Shown in pieces: positions 1-9,119 of a stretch of 64,000 nucleotides of DNA; within the stretch, counting starts at the first letter, position 1; every line of letters begins with the position of its first letter. The translations under genes were made by a program, and so were the position numbers. The stretch is from NCBI GenBank assembly GCA_002500745.1, contig DLST01000017.1, positions 62,001 to 126,000 of the forward strand, written 5' to 3'. This stretch comes from Sphingobacterium sp. UBA7855 (GTDB lineage: Bacteria > Bacteroidota > Bacteroidia > Sphingobacteriales > Sphingobacteriaceae). The notes below the pieces were generated by a model. The model had not been told where the DNA came from. It saw nothing but the letters and a program-made list of their open reading frames with translations, and made no database searches.

Positions 1-528
1 AAAGTGGATCATTTTAAATGGTATGCAATTTCATTTCTTGTAATAGGATTATTAAGCGACATATTTGACGGCATTATTGCCCGTAGGCTAGCTGTTTCTA
101 CCACGCTGTTACGCCGATGGGACTCCAGTGTTGATCTTCTGTTTTTTGCCTGTATTTCACTGGTAACCTACCTGAGCTGTCCCCAATTTTTTAAGGATAA
201 TGCTACATTGATTTTGATCCTGGTAGGATCAGAGATATTAACCTACATCATTAGCTTTGCAAAATTTAAAAAGGAAATTGCAACACACTCCATTGGAGCG
301 AAGATCTGGACGCTGTTTTTATTCGCCCTTTTAGTCGAATTACTACTACATTGCCAATCAACAATCTTATTTCAGTTAACGATCTGGTTAGGCCTTCTTA
401 CACGTTTGGAAATTATTGCTATTATCCTCACGCTCAAAAAATGGTCTAACGACATCCCAAGTATCTACCACGCTATCCAGCTACGCAAGGGAAAGGCGAT
501 CCTTAAAAACAAGTTGTTCAATAGTTAA
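1..528 (+). CDS. CDP-alcohol phosphatidyltransferase family protein (5' partial)
   Basis: An integral membrane protein of the CDP-alcohol phosphatidyltransferase family, which transfers a phosphoalcohol from a CDP-linked lipid or head group in the inner membrane. The motif DxxDGxxAR(x8)GxxxDxxxD is seen near the N-terminus as DIFDGIIAR...RRWDSSVD. All four Asp residues are present, but the conserved Gly before the third Asp is Leu. Several hydrophobic segments follow. The reading frame is open to the first base of the window. The only in-window start is a GTG at base 4, and the usual first membrane helix is short, so the true start is probably upstream. The gene converges on the next one and their stop codons overlap. 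The head-group substrate cannot be told from sequence. Confidence 0.75.
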   Translation, partial: KVDHFKWYAISFLVIGLLSDIFDGIIARRLAVSTTLLRRWDSSVDLLFFACISLVTYLSCPQFFKDNATLILILVGSEILTYIISFAKFKKEIATHSIGAKIWTLFLFALLVELLLHCQSTILFQLTIWLGLLTRLEIIAIILTLKKWSNDIPSIYHAIQLRKGKAILKNKLFNS

Positions 529-1493
529 TGCGGCTCCTCATCCAAACCTTCAGATAAACTATATAATGTCCAATGCTTCGCCTTTATTGCCTGCGATTCT
601 GCCTGAAGTAATTTGATAAAGTCATGTACCCCAAGCTCCTCGTTTCCGTTACCGTGAATCAGGACAATACTGCCATTCTTCGCCTGTTGCCCCTTAGCCA
701 GCCAGGCATCCGATCCAACGGCAAGGAGACCATAAGATATCAGGCTTTCAATAATTCGGCGATCTGAAACCAAGCCCGGACAACGGAAAAACACCGAAGG
801 CACTAGGCCATTCTTCAGCATCAATTTTTCATTTTCCAACACTTCAAATCTTAGATCCGTATTTTTAGAAAGCAAAAAATTGGACGACAGTGGTTGATTG
901 TTAAAGACATGGTCATACGTATGGTTGACCCAAGTAATCTTGACACCTTTTCCTGCCAACGACTTAAGCCAGTCCAGATCAGCCCTATGATTCAGCATCC
1001 ATTTCCCCGAAATAGAAACAGCCAATGGCAAAGTCGCATCGACACCCTTAAACGCCAATAGAAGATCCTCAAAAATAACTCTATCCAAGGACTTATGTGA
1101 AGGACATAAATCGATTGTCAAATTAATACCCGCTTCTTTAGGAAAGCTAAAGTTCAGACCAGCATCCTGTAAGTTATTCTCCGTTTTTCTAACGAAGGAA
1201 AAACAGCTTTCATACACAGAACCCATTAAATTTTTATTAACCTCACCCGCATCTTTATAGACCATGCTTACCGATCGACCACCTACTACACGCGTTTGCA
1301 GTGTCGTAGGATCTACCGTGAGGTAATACTTTACAGCGTTCGATGTGAAACTACGAATACCCACCAGAGATCGGTCATTTTCACGAAGGATCAGCCACTC
1401 GGTCCGGTAGTTTTCTAAATTGACAAATGAAGTCTGTCCAAAAGAAAAAAGACCGCATACGAGAAATAGATAAATTAATATAAGTTGTTTCAT
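525..1493 (-). CDS. NodB-like polysaccharide deacetylase family protein, exported
   Basis: A secreted protein of the carbohydrate esterase 4 (NodB) type. The chosen ATG at 1493 gives a clean signal peptide (MKQLILIYLFLVCGLFSFGQ). A longer frame upstream would overlap the peptidase gene. The His motif of the family is visible as NHTYDH near residue 195, and RCPG followed by IHGNGN resembles the later motifs. The first family motif, normally a TFDDGP-like stretch, is altered to LTIDLCPSH with only one Asp, so metal binding and catalysis are uncertain. It starts two bases after the M28 peptidase stop and is probably co-transcribed with it. The substrate is unknown. Confidence 0.65.
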   Translation of the reverse strand: MKQLILIYLFLVCGLFSFGQTSFVNLENYRTEWLILRENDRSLVGIRSFTSNAVKYYLTVDPTTLQTRVVGGRSVSMVYKDAGEVNKNLMGSVYESCFSFVRKTENNLQDAGLNFSFPKEAGINLTIDLCPSHKSLDRVIFEDLLLAFKGVDATLPLAVSISGKWMLNHRADLDWLKSLAGKGVKITWVNHTYDHVFNNQPLSSNFLLSKNTDLRFEVLENEKLMLKNGLVPSVFFRCPGLVSDRRIIESLISYGLLAVGSDAWLAKGQQAKNGSIVLIHGNGNEELGVHDFIKLLQAESQAIKAKHWTLYSLSEGLDEEPH

Positions 1494-1495
1494 GA

Positions 1496-3064
1496 CTAAT
1501 TGCCGCTTGTTCTTTTCGACTGAAGATTCGTTGGCCATGCTGCCGGCTTACCATCTTTATCGATAGGTAATGTGATTTTTTCCCGGGAGACCAAAGTTGG
1601 TTCTTCACAGGCTAGGTAAGTTAAAATCGCAACGATAATGGCATTTTGTTTCACCTCATCAAACACAATCTTATCGTAGGTATCGCGATTGGTATGCCAG
1701 GTCACTTTACCATAGTCCCAAGAAGTCGAAGAAAGTCCAAACGCCGGAATTCCTTTTTGAACAAAAGAAGAGTGATCACTTCCTCCGGTTCCTGGCATAC
1801 CGGGAAAACTCGTTTGAATTTCATTGCGAAAATCTTCAGGTAGATATTGTAGCCAACGACCAATGTATTCGTAAGATTTTTCAAAACCACTGCCCCCAAT
1901 ACGAACAATTCGACCTGTTCCATTATCCTGGTTCCACACCACCTGTATATTTTTTACAAGTTCAGGATGGTCCTCGACAAATGCGGAAGAACCGTTTAGC
2001 CCCTGCTCTTCACTCCCCCAGTTCCCAACCAAAATTGTTCTTTTATTATCCGGATAAACCTTCCTTAAAATACGGACGGCCTCCATCATGGTAATCACAC
2101 CGGTAGCATTATCTGTCGCGCCAGAGGCCCCGTCCCACGAATCTAAATGTGCCGACAGTACAACATATTCATTGGGTTTTTCCTTACCTTTGATCTCGGC
2201 GATACTGTTATAAGTTTTTGATATTCCAAGCTCTTTGGAATTCCCCTGAAGCAACACCCGGGGTCTGACACCATGTTCTGCCATACGGTATAATATACCA
2301 TAATCTTCCAATCCCACATTAAAGACGGGAATCTGTTTAGATTTTGCATCAAAAATACGCGTGATACCCGGCAACTCTGTCCAGTAAGAATCTATGACAC
2401 CAACTGCACCGGCTTCTTCCAATGCTAAAGGCAATGTCCGACGAGTGCTTCCCGTGTAGATCATACTGCGCTCCCACCTTTTTAGCTGATCGTTTTTTAA
2501 GGTTTGATATTTTTCGTATCCTCGAGCTGTAGCAGATTCCTTCCAGTTGGCATCTGAACGCCCCGACAATGGATTCATGCCGATAAGCACAATTTTCCCT
2601 TTAACAGTTCTAAGCCACGACTGGAAGTCGGACTGAGACTGAAACAAAGGCATAGTCACCAGCTCTGCCTCGACCCCCTTCCCTTTTGTCATCGGACTGA
2701 AAGCCAACTGTGTACCTTCCAAGGACTTCACACGCGGATAGGTCATCGTCACCTGGGAGGTGCCCCGTTCCCAAGAACGCCATTCGCCATACGGCTCATT
2801 ACGGGCCTGCGCTCCAAGCAAATTATAATTTTTAACAACCCAGTCGTGCGCCTGTTGCATTTGTGGGCTCCCAACAAGGCGAGGACCAATCATGTCGATC
2901 AGCTCAAATGCATACTTTTCCAATTGCGAATTTGCATTTGCTTCCTGGACAATCGACGAGACCATCGCTTCCTTATCCTGAGCAAAAACGCGGGGAGTAC
3001 TCCATAAAAGAAGTGCTAATCCCAAAGATTTTATTCCGAATGGTATCATTGCATCTATTTTCAT
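1496..3064 (-). CDS. M28 family zinc aminopeptidase, exported
   Basis: A secreted di-zinc metallopeptidase of family M28 (aminopeptidase Y / carboxypeptidase Q group), acting on peptides in the periplasm or outside the cell. It has an N-terminal signal peptide ending near RVFAQ, a PA-type insert in the middle, and the catalytic core at about residues 300-460. The metal and catalytic residues are recognisable in order: HLDSWDG near 305, TDNATG just after it, SEEQG near 349, GGSDHSS near 426 and WHTNRD near 455. The length of 522 residues is normal for this group. A second in-frame ATG five codons in is an equally possible start. It is the first gene of a probable two-gene unit with the deacetylase-like gene. 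Confidence 0.9.
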   Translation of the reverse strand: MKIDAMIPFGIKSLGLALLLWSTPRVFAQDKEAMVSSIVQEANANSQLEKYAFELIDMIGPRLVGSPQMQQAHDWVVKNYNLLGAQARNEPYGEWRSWERGTSQVTMTYPRVKSLEGTQLAFSPMTKGKGVEAELVTMPLFQSQSDFQSWLRTVKGKIVLIGMNPLSGRSDANWKESATARGYEKYQTLKNDQLKRWERSMIYTGSTRRTLPLALEEAGAVGVIDSYWTELPGITRIFDAKSKQIPVFNVGLEDYGILYRMAEHGVRPRVLLQGNSKELGISKTYNSIAEIKGKEKPNEYVVLSAHLDSWDGASGATDNATGVITMMEAVRILRKVYPDNKRTILVGNWGSEEQGLNGSSAFVEDHPELVKNIQVVWNQDNGTGRIVRIGGSGFEKSYEYIGRWLQYLPEDFRNEIQTSFPGMPGTGGSDHSSFVQKGIPAFGLSSTSWDYGKVTWHTNRDTYDKIVFDEVKQNAIIVAILTYLACEEPTLVSREKITLPIDKDGKPAAWPTNLQSKRTSGN

Positions 3065-3325
3065 ATGTTATTATTAGTTATTTTATAATTATCCGTTCAC
3101 AAACAGACACCGCACGTGTGATCTACCCCGCGTACATTCTCCATTGGCTCCAATCAGGAACTTCCGAAAAAGACGGCACGTTGGTCTGTAATTAATTTGG
3201 AAAACCAAAGCATCCGGTGATTGGTGTTCCCGAAAATTACTAAAGAATATTTAAAAACACACATTATTTTAGAGCAGCTCAATTATATCTTTTTATTTCC
3301 TCCGGAAATGCCAAAAGAAGGGATA

Positions 3326-3358
3326 AAAAAAGCCTGAAAAGATATTTTTCAGGCTTTA
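3326..3358 (-). terminator. Rho-independent terminator of asnB
   Basis: An inverted repeat with arms AAAGCCTGAAAA and TTTTTCAGGCTTT is followed on the minus strand by a run of T. It lies about 30 bases after the asnB stop codon. Confidence 0.85.
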
Positions 3359-3387
3359 CTAAAAATATAGATATGAAGGTTGATTAG

Positions 3388-5076
3388 TTACACAGCTTCT
3401 ACTTTCGATTTTTCGTAGCTCTCTTGGTGCACAGAAGCCACCGCTCTACCCGAAGGGTCGTTCAGGTGCTGGAAAGAAGCATCCCATGCCAACGCTTCGG
3501 GCGTACTACATGCAACAGATTTTACTGAAGGAACAGTTTGAGCTGCCGCTGTTGAAGGAAAATGTGACTCGAAAATTGTTCGATATAAAAATTCCTCTTT
3601 ATTTTTCGGTGTGTTTATCGGGAAGCGCGTCGAAGCCTCGGCAAATTCCTGATCAGAAACTTTATTTTCAGCCTGCTCTTTCAAGGTATCGATCCAGCTG
3701 TAGCCTACACCATCAGAAAATTGCTCCTTCTGGCGCCAAGCGATGCTCTCCGGCAGATAGTCTTCAAACGCCTTACGTACAACCCATTTTTCCATCCTTC
3801 CTTCGCGAATCATTTTATCGGAAGGGTTGATGCGCATGGCAATATCCATGAATTCTTTATCCAAGAAAGGCACGCGTCCTTCTACTCCCCAGGCAGCAAG
3901 TGATTTATTTGCCCGTAGACAATCGTATAGATAAAGTTTTTTCAGCTTGCGCACAGTTTCCTCGTGAAATTCCTGTGCATTGGGTGCTTTATGAAAATAG
4001 AGATACCCACCGAAAAGCTCATCCGAACCTTCGCCAGACAATACCATTTTAATTCCCATCGATTTGATTACACGCGCCAATAGATACATTGGTGTCGAAG
4101 CACGGACTGTTGTCACATCATACGTTTCCAAGTGATAGATTACATCACGGATAGCATCCAATCCCTCCTGAATCGTAAAATTAATTTCATGATGTATTGT
4201 ACCAATATGATCAGCAGCTTTTTTTGCTGCAATTAAATCTGGTGCACCTTTCAAACCTACCGCAAAAGAATGCAATTGAGGATACCATGCATCTTCCTGA
4301 TCGTCACTCTCAATACGTTTAGACGCAAACTTCTTCGTTACAGCAGCAATAACAGATGAATCCAAACCTCCAGAGAGCAGTACACCATAGGGCACATCTG
4401 ACATTAACTGACGATGCACCGCATCTTCCAATCCTTTGCGTAAAACAGCGATATCCGTTTTGTTATCTTTTACTGTGTCATAACTCTCCCAATCGCGTTG
4501 GTACCAGCGCTGCGGAACTGGCCCGGTTTTACTATACAAATAATGGCCCGGAGGAAATTGTTCGATCGTCTCACAGAAACCTTCCAGTGATTTTAATTCC
4601 GATGCGACAAACAGCTGCCCCTCTTTATCTTTACCATAATATAAGGGAATAATCCCCATATGGTCACGAGCAACAAAAAAAGAATCGTCACGCGAATCAT
4701 ATAGTGCAAAACTAAAAATACCATTCAATTCGTCAACAAATGAAGGCCCTTTTGCTAAGTATAAAGCCAACACAACTTCAGAATCACTTTGTGTCGAAAA
4801 TTCATAATCAGGAAGACTATTTCTTAATTCATGGTGGTTATAGATCTCGCCATTAACTGCCAGTACAACTTGACCATCCGGGCTGTACAAAGGTTGACTT
4901 CCCGATTTAGGATCAACGATAGCTAATCGCTCGTGTGCCAACAACGCTTTTTCGCCAGTAAAAATACCCGACCAATCAGGACCACGGTGACGAATACGTT
5001 TTGACATTTCCAATACTTGAGATCTCAATGAGCTTGCAGGTTGCTTTAATTCAAAAGCGCCAATAATTCCACACAT
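3388..5076 (-). CDS. asnB: Asparagine synthase B (glutamine-hydrolysing)
   Basis: Makes asparagine from aspartate, glutamine and ATP in the cytoplasm. The N-terminus MCGIIGAF carries the class II glutaminase nucleophile Cys2, and the glutaminase domain runs to about residue 200. The synthetase half contains the PP-loop motif SGGLDSS near residue 233 and the GEGSDELFGGY motif near residue 347. The length of 562 residues fits the E. coli AsnB type. It is transcribed alone, divergently from a Crp/Fnr regulator gene across a very AT-rich 235-base gap, and is followed by a clear terminator. Confidence 0.96.
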   Translation of the reverse strand: MCGIIGAFELKQPASSLRSQVLEMSKRIRHRGPDWSGIFTGEKALLAHERLAIVDPKSGSQPLYSPDGQVVLAVNGEIYNHHELRNSLPDYEFSTQSDSEVVLALYLAKGPSFVDELNGIFSFALYDSRDDSFFVARDHMGIIPLYYGKDKEGQLFVASELKSLEGFCETIEQFPPGHYLYSKTGPVPQRWYQRDWESYDTVKDNKTDIAVLRKGLEDAVHRQLMSDVPYGVLLSGGLDSSVIAAVTKKFASKRIESDDQEDAWYPQLHSFAVGLKGAPDLIAAKKAADHIGTIHHEINFTIQEGLDAIRDVIYHLETYDVTTVRASTPMYLLARVIKSMGIKMVLSGEGSDELFGGYLYFHKAPNAQEFHEETVRKLKKLYLYDCLRANKSLAAWGVEGRVPFLDKEFMDIAMRINPSDKMIREGRMEKWVVRKAFEDYLPESIAWRQKEQFSDGVGYSWIDTLKEQAENKVSDQEFAEASTRFPINTPKNKEEFLYRTIFESHFPSTAAAQTVPSVKSVACSTPEALAWDASFQHLNDPSGRAVASVHQESYEKSKVEAV

Positions 5077-5122
5077 ATTATGAACTTTTTAAAGATTTCG
5101 TTTTTACATTATGTTATTGATA

Positions 5123-5195
5123 CAAAGTAAAACAATTAAAAACTATTTTCACAATAATTTTCAATTTTTTTTATATTTTTATTAAAAATAGTTTT
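5123..5195 (-). promoter_or_regulatory. asnB upstream region with near -7 box and inverted repeat
   Basis: On the minus strand TTACTTTG (5123-5130) matches seven of eight positions of the Bacteroidota -7 box TAnnTTTG. Upstream of it lie two 11-base arms in inverted orientation, AAAACTATTTT at 5139-5149 and AAAATAGTTTT at 5185-5195. One arm covers the -33 region, so it could be an operator. The region is extremely AT-rich, which makes chance repeats more likely. Confidence 0.35.
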
Positions 5196-5311
5196 CAAAA
5201 CAAACAAAATTATCAATGAAACGCATGTTTGGTTAAAATAATCACACAAAAGATCAGCAGGTGGTCTAGACATTTATGATTACATTGGACTTATAATCAA
5301 ATAACCCGGAT

Positions 5312-5899
5312 ATGGATCCAATCAGAACCTTTTACAGCGCGCTAGCGCTCACAGCAGAGGAATTGACTGCTATCACAGAAAAACATACGGCCATAACGGT
5401 CAAAAAGGGCGACTTTATATTGACCAAGGGGCAGGTTTCAAATGCTTACTACCTGATTGAGCAAGGACTCACACGTTCTTTTCTACATGATTACGATGGT
5501 AATGAAGTCACTACCGGATTTTGTATTGACAAGGAGGTCGTTATTGAAGTGGCGTCCTTTTTTCAACGTAGTCCAACGGTTGAAAATATTCAGGCACTTG
5601 TGGAAACCCGCCTTTGGAAAATAAAATTCGAAGATTTTCAGGAGCTCTTTCATCAGATTCCTGGATTTAGGGAATGGGGCCGATCCTGGATGGCCAACGA
5701 GCTTGTTCACAGTAAAAATAGAGCGATTGCGATGATTACCGAACCGGCAACGGCGCGCTATCTCCACCTCATGAAAGAAAAACCTCTATTGATACAGCAA
5801 GCACCACTCAAGCATATTGCCTCTTATCTGGGTATTACTGATACTTCTTTGAGTCGTATCCGCAAAGAAATTGCGCAAGGGAATTGGCCTTTTTCCTGA
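5312..5899 (+). CDS. Crp/Fnr family transcriptional regulator
   Basis: A cytoplasmic regulator with an N-terminal cyclic-nucleotide-binding beta-roll fold (about residues 25-115, including GQVSNAYYLIEQGLTRSF) and a C-terminal winged helix-turn-helix. The HTH is visible as QAPLKHIASYLGITDTSLSRIRKEI near residues 165-188. There is no Cys cluster of the Fnr [4Fe-4S] type, and the cAMP-binding residues are not obviously conserved, so the effector is unknown. It is one of the many single-domain Crp-like regulators of Bacteroidota. It is divergent from asnB but nothing proves that it controls that gene. Confidence 0.88.
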   Translation: MDPIRTFYSALALTAEELTAITEKHTAITVKKGDFILTKGQVSNAYYLIEQGLTRSFLHDYDGNEVTTGFCIDKEVVIEVASFFQRSPTVENIQALVETRLWKIKFEDFQELFHQIPGFREWGRSWMANELVHSKNRAIAMITEPATARYLHLMKEKPLLIQQAPLKHIASYLGITDTSLSRIRKEIAQGNWPFS

Positions 5900-5918
5900 C
5901 ATGCGTGCTCTTTTTTTT

Positions 5919-5943
5919 AAACTTGTCTCAGGACAAGTTTTTT
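5919..5943 (+). terminator. Terminator after the Crp/Fnr gene
   Basis: A perfect 9-base stem (AAACTTGTC / GACAAGTTT) with a TCAG loop, followed by T residues. Confidence 0.85.
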
Positions 5944-6062
5944 AAACAGGTTTCAGGTTATTTTTACTCGAGCTTTCCTGGCTACATGTAATCCGCTTCA
6001 ATAGGATAGCAGGATGGAATATAGGAAGCCCAAAAAGTAATAGACATTCAAAACCAGAAATT

Positions 6063-6524
6063 ATGGCAAAATTACACGCTTATTTGAATTTTAACGGAAA
6101 CTGCGAAGAAGCTTTCAATTTTTATGAAAAAGTGTTCAACACCAAGAACCCCGGCTACATGCGCTACGGGGATATTCCTGCTGATCCACAAATGCCTCCT
6201 GTTCCAGACGAAGCGAAAAATAAAATCTGTCACACCGCCATTTCCATCAATGGAGATAGCATGCTGATGGGCGCTGATGTTGTTCCCGCTTTTGGACAAC
6301 ACTATATTCAAGGAAACAACAGCTATGTCATGCTCATGTGTGAAAGCAAGGCAGAGGCAAGAACATTATATGATGCGTTAACTACCGATGCAAAGTTGGT
6401 CGAAATGCCGCTCGGAGAAACATTTTTTGCCGAACTATACAGCGCTTTTCAAGACCAGTTCGGCATTTGCTGGATGGTTTACTTTGGTGGAAATAAAGAA
6501 GAAGATTGCGAAAGTAACGCTTAA
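6063..6524 (+). CDS. VOC superfamily protein, PhnB/3-demethylubiquinone-methyltransferase-like
   Basis: A small cytoplasmic protein of the glyoxalase/bleomycin-resistance (VOC) fold, PhnB-like subgroup. The opening LNFNGNCEEAFNFYEKVF is typical of the family, and the C-terminal DQFGICWMV closes the second beta-alpha-beta-beta-beta module. The length of 153 residues is normal. Members are often single genes of unknown function, and the name PhnB does not imply a role in phosphonate use. It has its own terminator and no operon partner. Confidence 0.85.
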   Translation: MAKLHAYLNFNGNCEEAFNFYEKVFNTKNPGYMRYGDIPADPQMPPVPDEAKNKICHTAISINGDSMLMGADVVPAFGQHYIQGNNSYVMLMCESKAEARTLYDALTTDAKLVEMPLGETFFAELYSAFQDQFGICWMVYFGGNKEEDCESNA

Positions 6525-6552
6525 GCCAACTGCTCATCAGATAACATTGGCA

Positions 6553-6588
6553 AAAAAGGGCAGTCATCTATCCCTACTGCCCTTTCTA
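6553..6588 (+). terminator. Terminator after the VOC gene
   Basis: A ten-base stem AAAGGGCAGT / ACTGCCCTTT encloses an 11-base loop. The T run is short, so termination strength is uncertain. Confidence 0.7.
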
Positions 6589-6724
6589 TTCGCTTGGTTT
6601 CGTTATCGTGTAGCACCTATGCTACCCACAGTAAAACATCTTGTTGTGGCAGTTTTGAAAAGACAAAATTGAAATGGCCATTCCACAGGCATCTCCGATT
6701 TTTGCCGCTACCACGTTAAATCTA

Positions 6725-7060
6725 TTATTTTTCTACCAGTACTTTTTCCTCAAACAGGATCCCATCCCAGCCATTTGTCCTAAATTGACGAATGTTCTGA
6801 TGGCCATCTCCGTCCGGATTATCGAGTACATGCTGATAATGCTCGGCAAAAAGGCGCAATGTATCTTCCTGGGAAAGATTATGCAACTGCGCAAAATAGA
6901 AAACTTTTGCACTGCCTTGATTTTCTTCTTTTGAGTTTTTCAGCGTCCCATTCTGAAATGCACTGGGACTATAGCTGTAGTGATCGGCAATATGCGCCAA
7001 TACTTCCTGAAACTGTAATTCGCTTCCTTTTAATTTAATCAATAATTCTGCTGTATTCAT
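6725..7060 (-). CDS. HopJ-type protein
   Basis: A 111-residue cytoplasmic protein that matches the HopJ family: PSAFQNGTLKNS, GSAKVFYFAQLHNLS, a TLRLFAEHYQHVL helix and the closing GHQNIRQFRTNGWDGILFE. HopJ was named after a Pseudomonas syringae protein thought to be a type III effector, but close relatives are widespread in free-living bacteria without type III secretion. Here it has no secretion genes nearby, so a housekeeping role is more likely. It lies 78 bases downstream of the UbiD gene on the same strand and may share its transcript. Confidence 0.8.
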   Translation of the reverse strand: MNTAELLIKLKGSELQFQEVLAHIADHYSYSPSAFQNGTLKNSKEENQGSAKVFYFAQLHNLSQEDTLRLFAEHYQHVLDNPDGDGHQNIRQFRTNGWDGILFEEKVLVEK

Positions 7061-7138
7061 CTTGATGTTATACCTTTTAAAATCTATTCGAATTGAATTT
7101 CTCCATCATAAACCTGAATGAACAGGCATCAAACGCTC

Positions 7139-8977
7139 TTAAATAACGCCATGAAGTGAGCCTCCCTTTGCAGCAAGCCGATCCACACGTCTTTCCACCG
7201 CTTCGTCTTTGATCAAAGCCGGGGCATGGTGGGGTTTTGTTCGCGCATCAATAATCAAAGGACCTTCACAACCCCAATGTTTAAATGTTGTAAAACTATC
7301 AATTCCATAAATATCAAATGCAGGATTACTTCTGGTAAACGTTGTCCAAACAAAGTTATTGACAGTAGCAGCGGTAAAGTTCGCATCATCGCATAAAACG
7401 ATCAATGGAAAACCTTCCCAGGAGCTTGCAGCGGCAGCGCGACACCATTCTTCGATAATTTTCGATTCATTCTCGTATGTTGAGAATGCCTGTCCATCGA
7501 TCGCTATCACACCAGGTAGGACAAATTTTGCCTGATTGAAAGGTCGCGGCAGGTCAAAACCAGCCGGCAATTCACGGCCCAATGCTCTTTTCTTTGTACC
7601 AGCGGCAGCAAAAACCACCTTTGAACCGGCATTTAATCCATCTCCAGAATAGTCCAACGTATCGATAGTCGTATTGGTCTGAAAATGAACATCCCGAGTA
7701 AGGTCTATACGTTCAAGGATATGACCCAAAAAAGCCGGGATATCATATATATCCAATTGCGGATTATCTTCATGTGCTGAAATAAACAAATATTTAGCAA
7801 GGCTGAGCTGATTTTTACCCAGTATCTGATTGGCTATTGTTAAAATTTCCTGCGGTCGATCCACACGCTGATAAGGCGTATATCGTTCAGAACCTATGGC
7901 GAAAAGCAAGGGGTGCACCCCAGCGGCATCAACAGCGTTAACAGCATGAAGGCCCGAAATCTCCTGTGGAATGGCAGCACCTGTAATTTCGTGGATTAAA
8001 GCCCCGAAGCTGGTATCTTCCTGCGGTGGACGCCCCACAACCGTAAAAGACCAAATCGGATTTTTCTTATGGTACACATTGTGTACTTTCATCAATGGGA
8101 ACGGATGGGTCAGGCTATAATAGCCGATATGGTCACCAAAAGGACCCTCTGGCTTATTTTCATTCGGATAAACAGTACCTGTAATCACAAAGTCAGCATC
8201 TGCTGAAATACAAAACCCTTCGTTGTCATAGAAATAACGGAATCTTCTATTCCCCAATGCGCCCGCGAAAATCATCTCAGAAAGTCCTTCCGGCAATGGC
8301 ATTACAGCAGCTAAGGGATGTGCAGGGGGGCCACCGACAAAAATACTCACCTTTAGAGGTCTACCAAGTGCATTTGCCTTTGTTTGATGTATCCCTATGC
8401 CGCGATGCAGCTGATAATGCAAACCAATTTCCTGATCCGGTAGATAATCGTTACCGGAAAGCTGAATCCTGTACATCCCGAGATTAGCCTGCATGATACC
8501 AGGTTTGCTGACATCTTCGGTATATACTTGCGGCATCGTCACAAAAGCACCACCATCCATGGGCCAGTTGACAATCTGCGGAAGTTTACTAATGGATGTC
8601 TTTCCATAAAGAATAGGAGCACCCGACTTCTTTTTCCAAGGTAGGGCACCTAACGCTGTCATAGATGAACCAATATATTGAAAAGGATTTTTCAGCACCG
8701 CTGCAGGATTCATTTTAACATCCACCAATTTCTTTAAGTGATCCAGCGAATCGCGAAACATAAATTTCGAACGTTCTAACGTACCAAACAAATTGGATAC
8801 CGCAGGAAATGTGGTACCTTTGATATTTTCAAAATACAAGGCCGGTCCCTCAACATCAAATACCCGCATATGAATTGCAGCCATTTCGAGATAAGGATCA
8901 ACCTCTTCTTTGATACGGATCAAATGTCCATGCTTTTCAAGATCCGCAACACATGCTTCTAAACTATTGTATCCCAT
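7139..8977 (-). CDS. UbiD family decarboxylase (menaquinone-type)
   Basis: A prenylated-FMN-dependent (de)carboxylase of the UbiD superfamily. The 612-residue length and the sequence resemble the proteins annotated in Bacteroidota as menaquinone biosynthesis decarboxylase. Recognisable features are LHRGIGIH, the ENKPEGPFGDHIGYYSL block that includes catalytic acidic residues, and the late CDDANFTAATVNNFVWTTFTRSNP region. It needs a UbiX flavin prenyltransferase, which is not in this window. The quinone pathway role is inferred from family annotation only, since aromatic-acid decarboxylases share the fold. The start ATG lies at 8977. Confidence 0.88.
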   Translation of the reverse strand: MGYNSLEACVADLEKHGHLIRIKEEVDPYLEMAAIHMRVFDVEGPALYFENIKGTTFPAVSNLFGTLERSKFMFRDSLDHLKKLVDVKMNPAAVLKNPFQYIGSSMTALGALPWKKKSGAPILYGKTSISKLPQIVNWPMDGGAFVTMPQVYTEDVSKPGIMQANLGMYRIQLSGNDYLPDQEIGLHYQLHRGIGIHQTKANALGRPLKVSIFVGGPPAHPLAAVMPLPEGLSEMIFAGALGNRRFRYFYDNEGFCISADADFVITGTVYPNENKPEGPFGDHIGYYSLTHPFPLMKVHNVYHKKNPIWSFTVVGRPPQEDTSFGALIHEITGAAIPQEISGLHAVNAVDAAGVHPLLFAIGSERYTPYQRVDRPQEILTIANQILGKNQLSLAKYLFISAHEDNPQLDIYDIPAFLGHILERIDLTRDVHFQTNTTIDTLDYSGDGLNAGSKVVFAAAGTKKRALGRELPAGFDLPRPFNQAKFVLPGVIAIDGQAFSTYENESKIIEEWCRAAAASSWEGFPLIVLCDDANFTAATVNNFVWTTFTRSNPAFDIYGIDSFTTFKHWGCEGPLIIDARTKPHHAPALIKDEAVERRVDRLAAKGGSLHGVI

Positions 8978-9119
8978 ATATTAAATCTGTTTCACCACGT
9001 CAATCCACAAATTTAACAGAATTATTGATTATACAGGATAAAAACAGTTATAACATACGAAAACACCTGTCTGAAAAACCGCGATAAAAACGATTGTTCT
9101 GAATCCCCTGAAAGGTACA

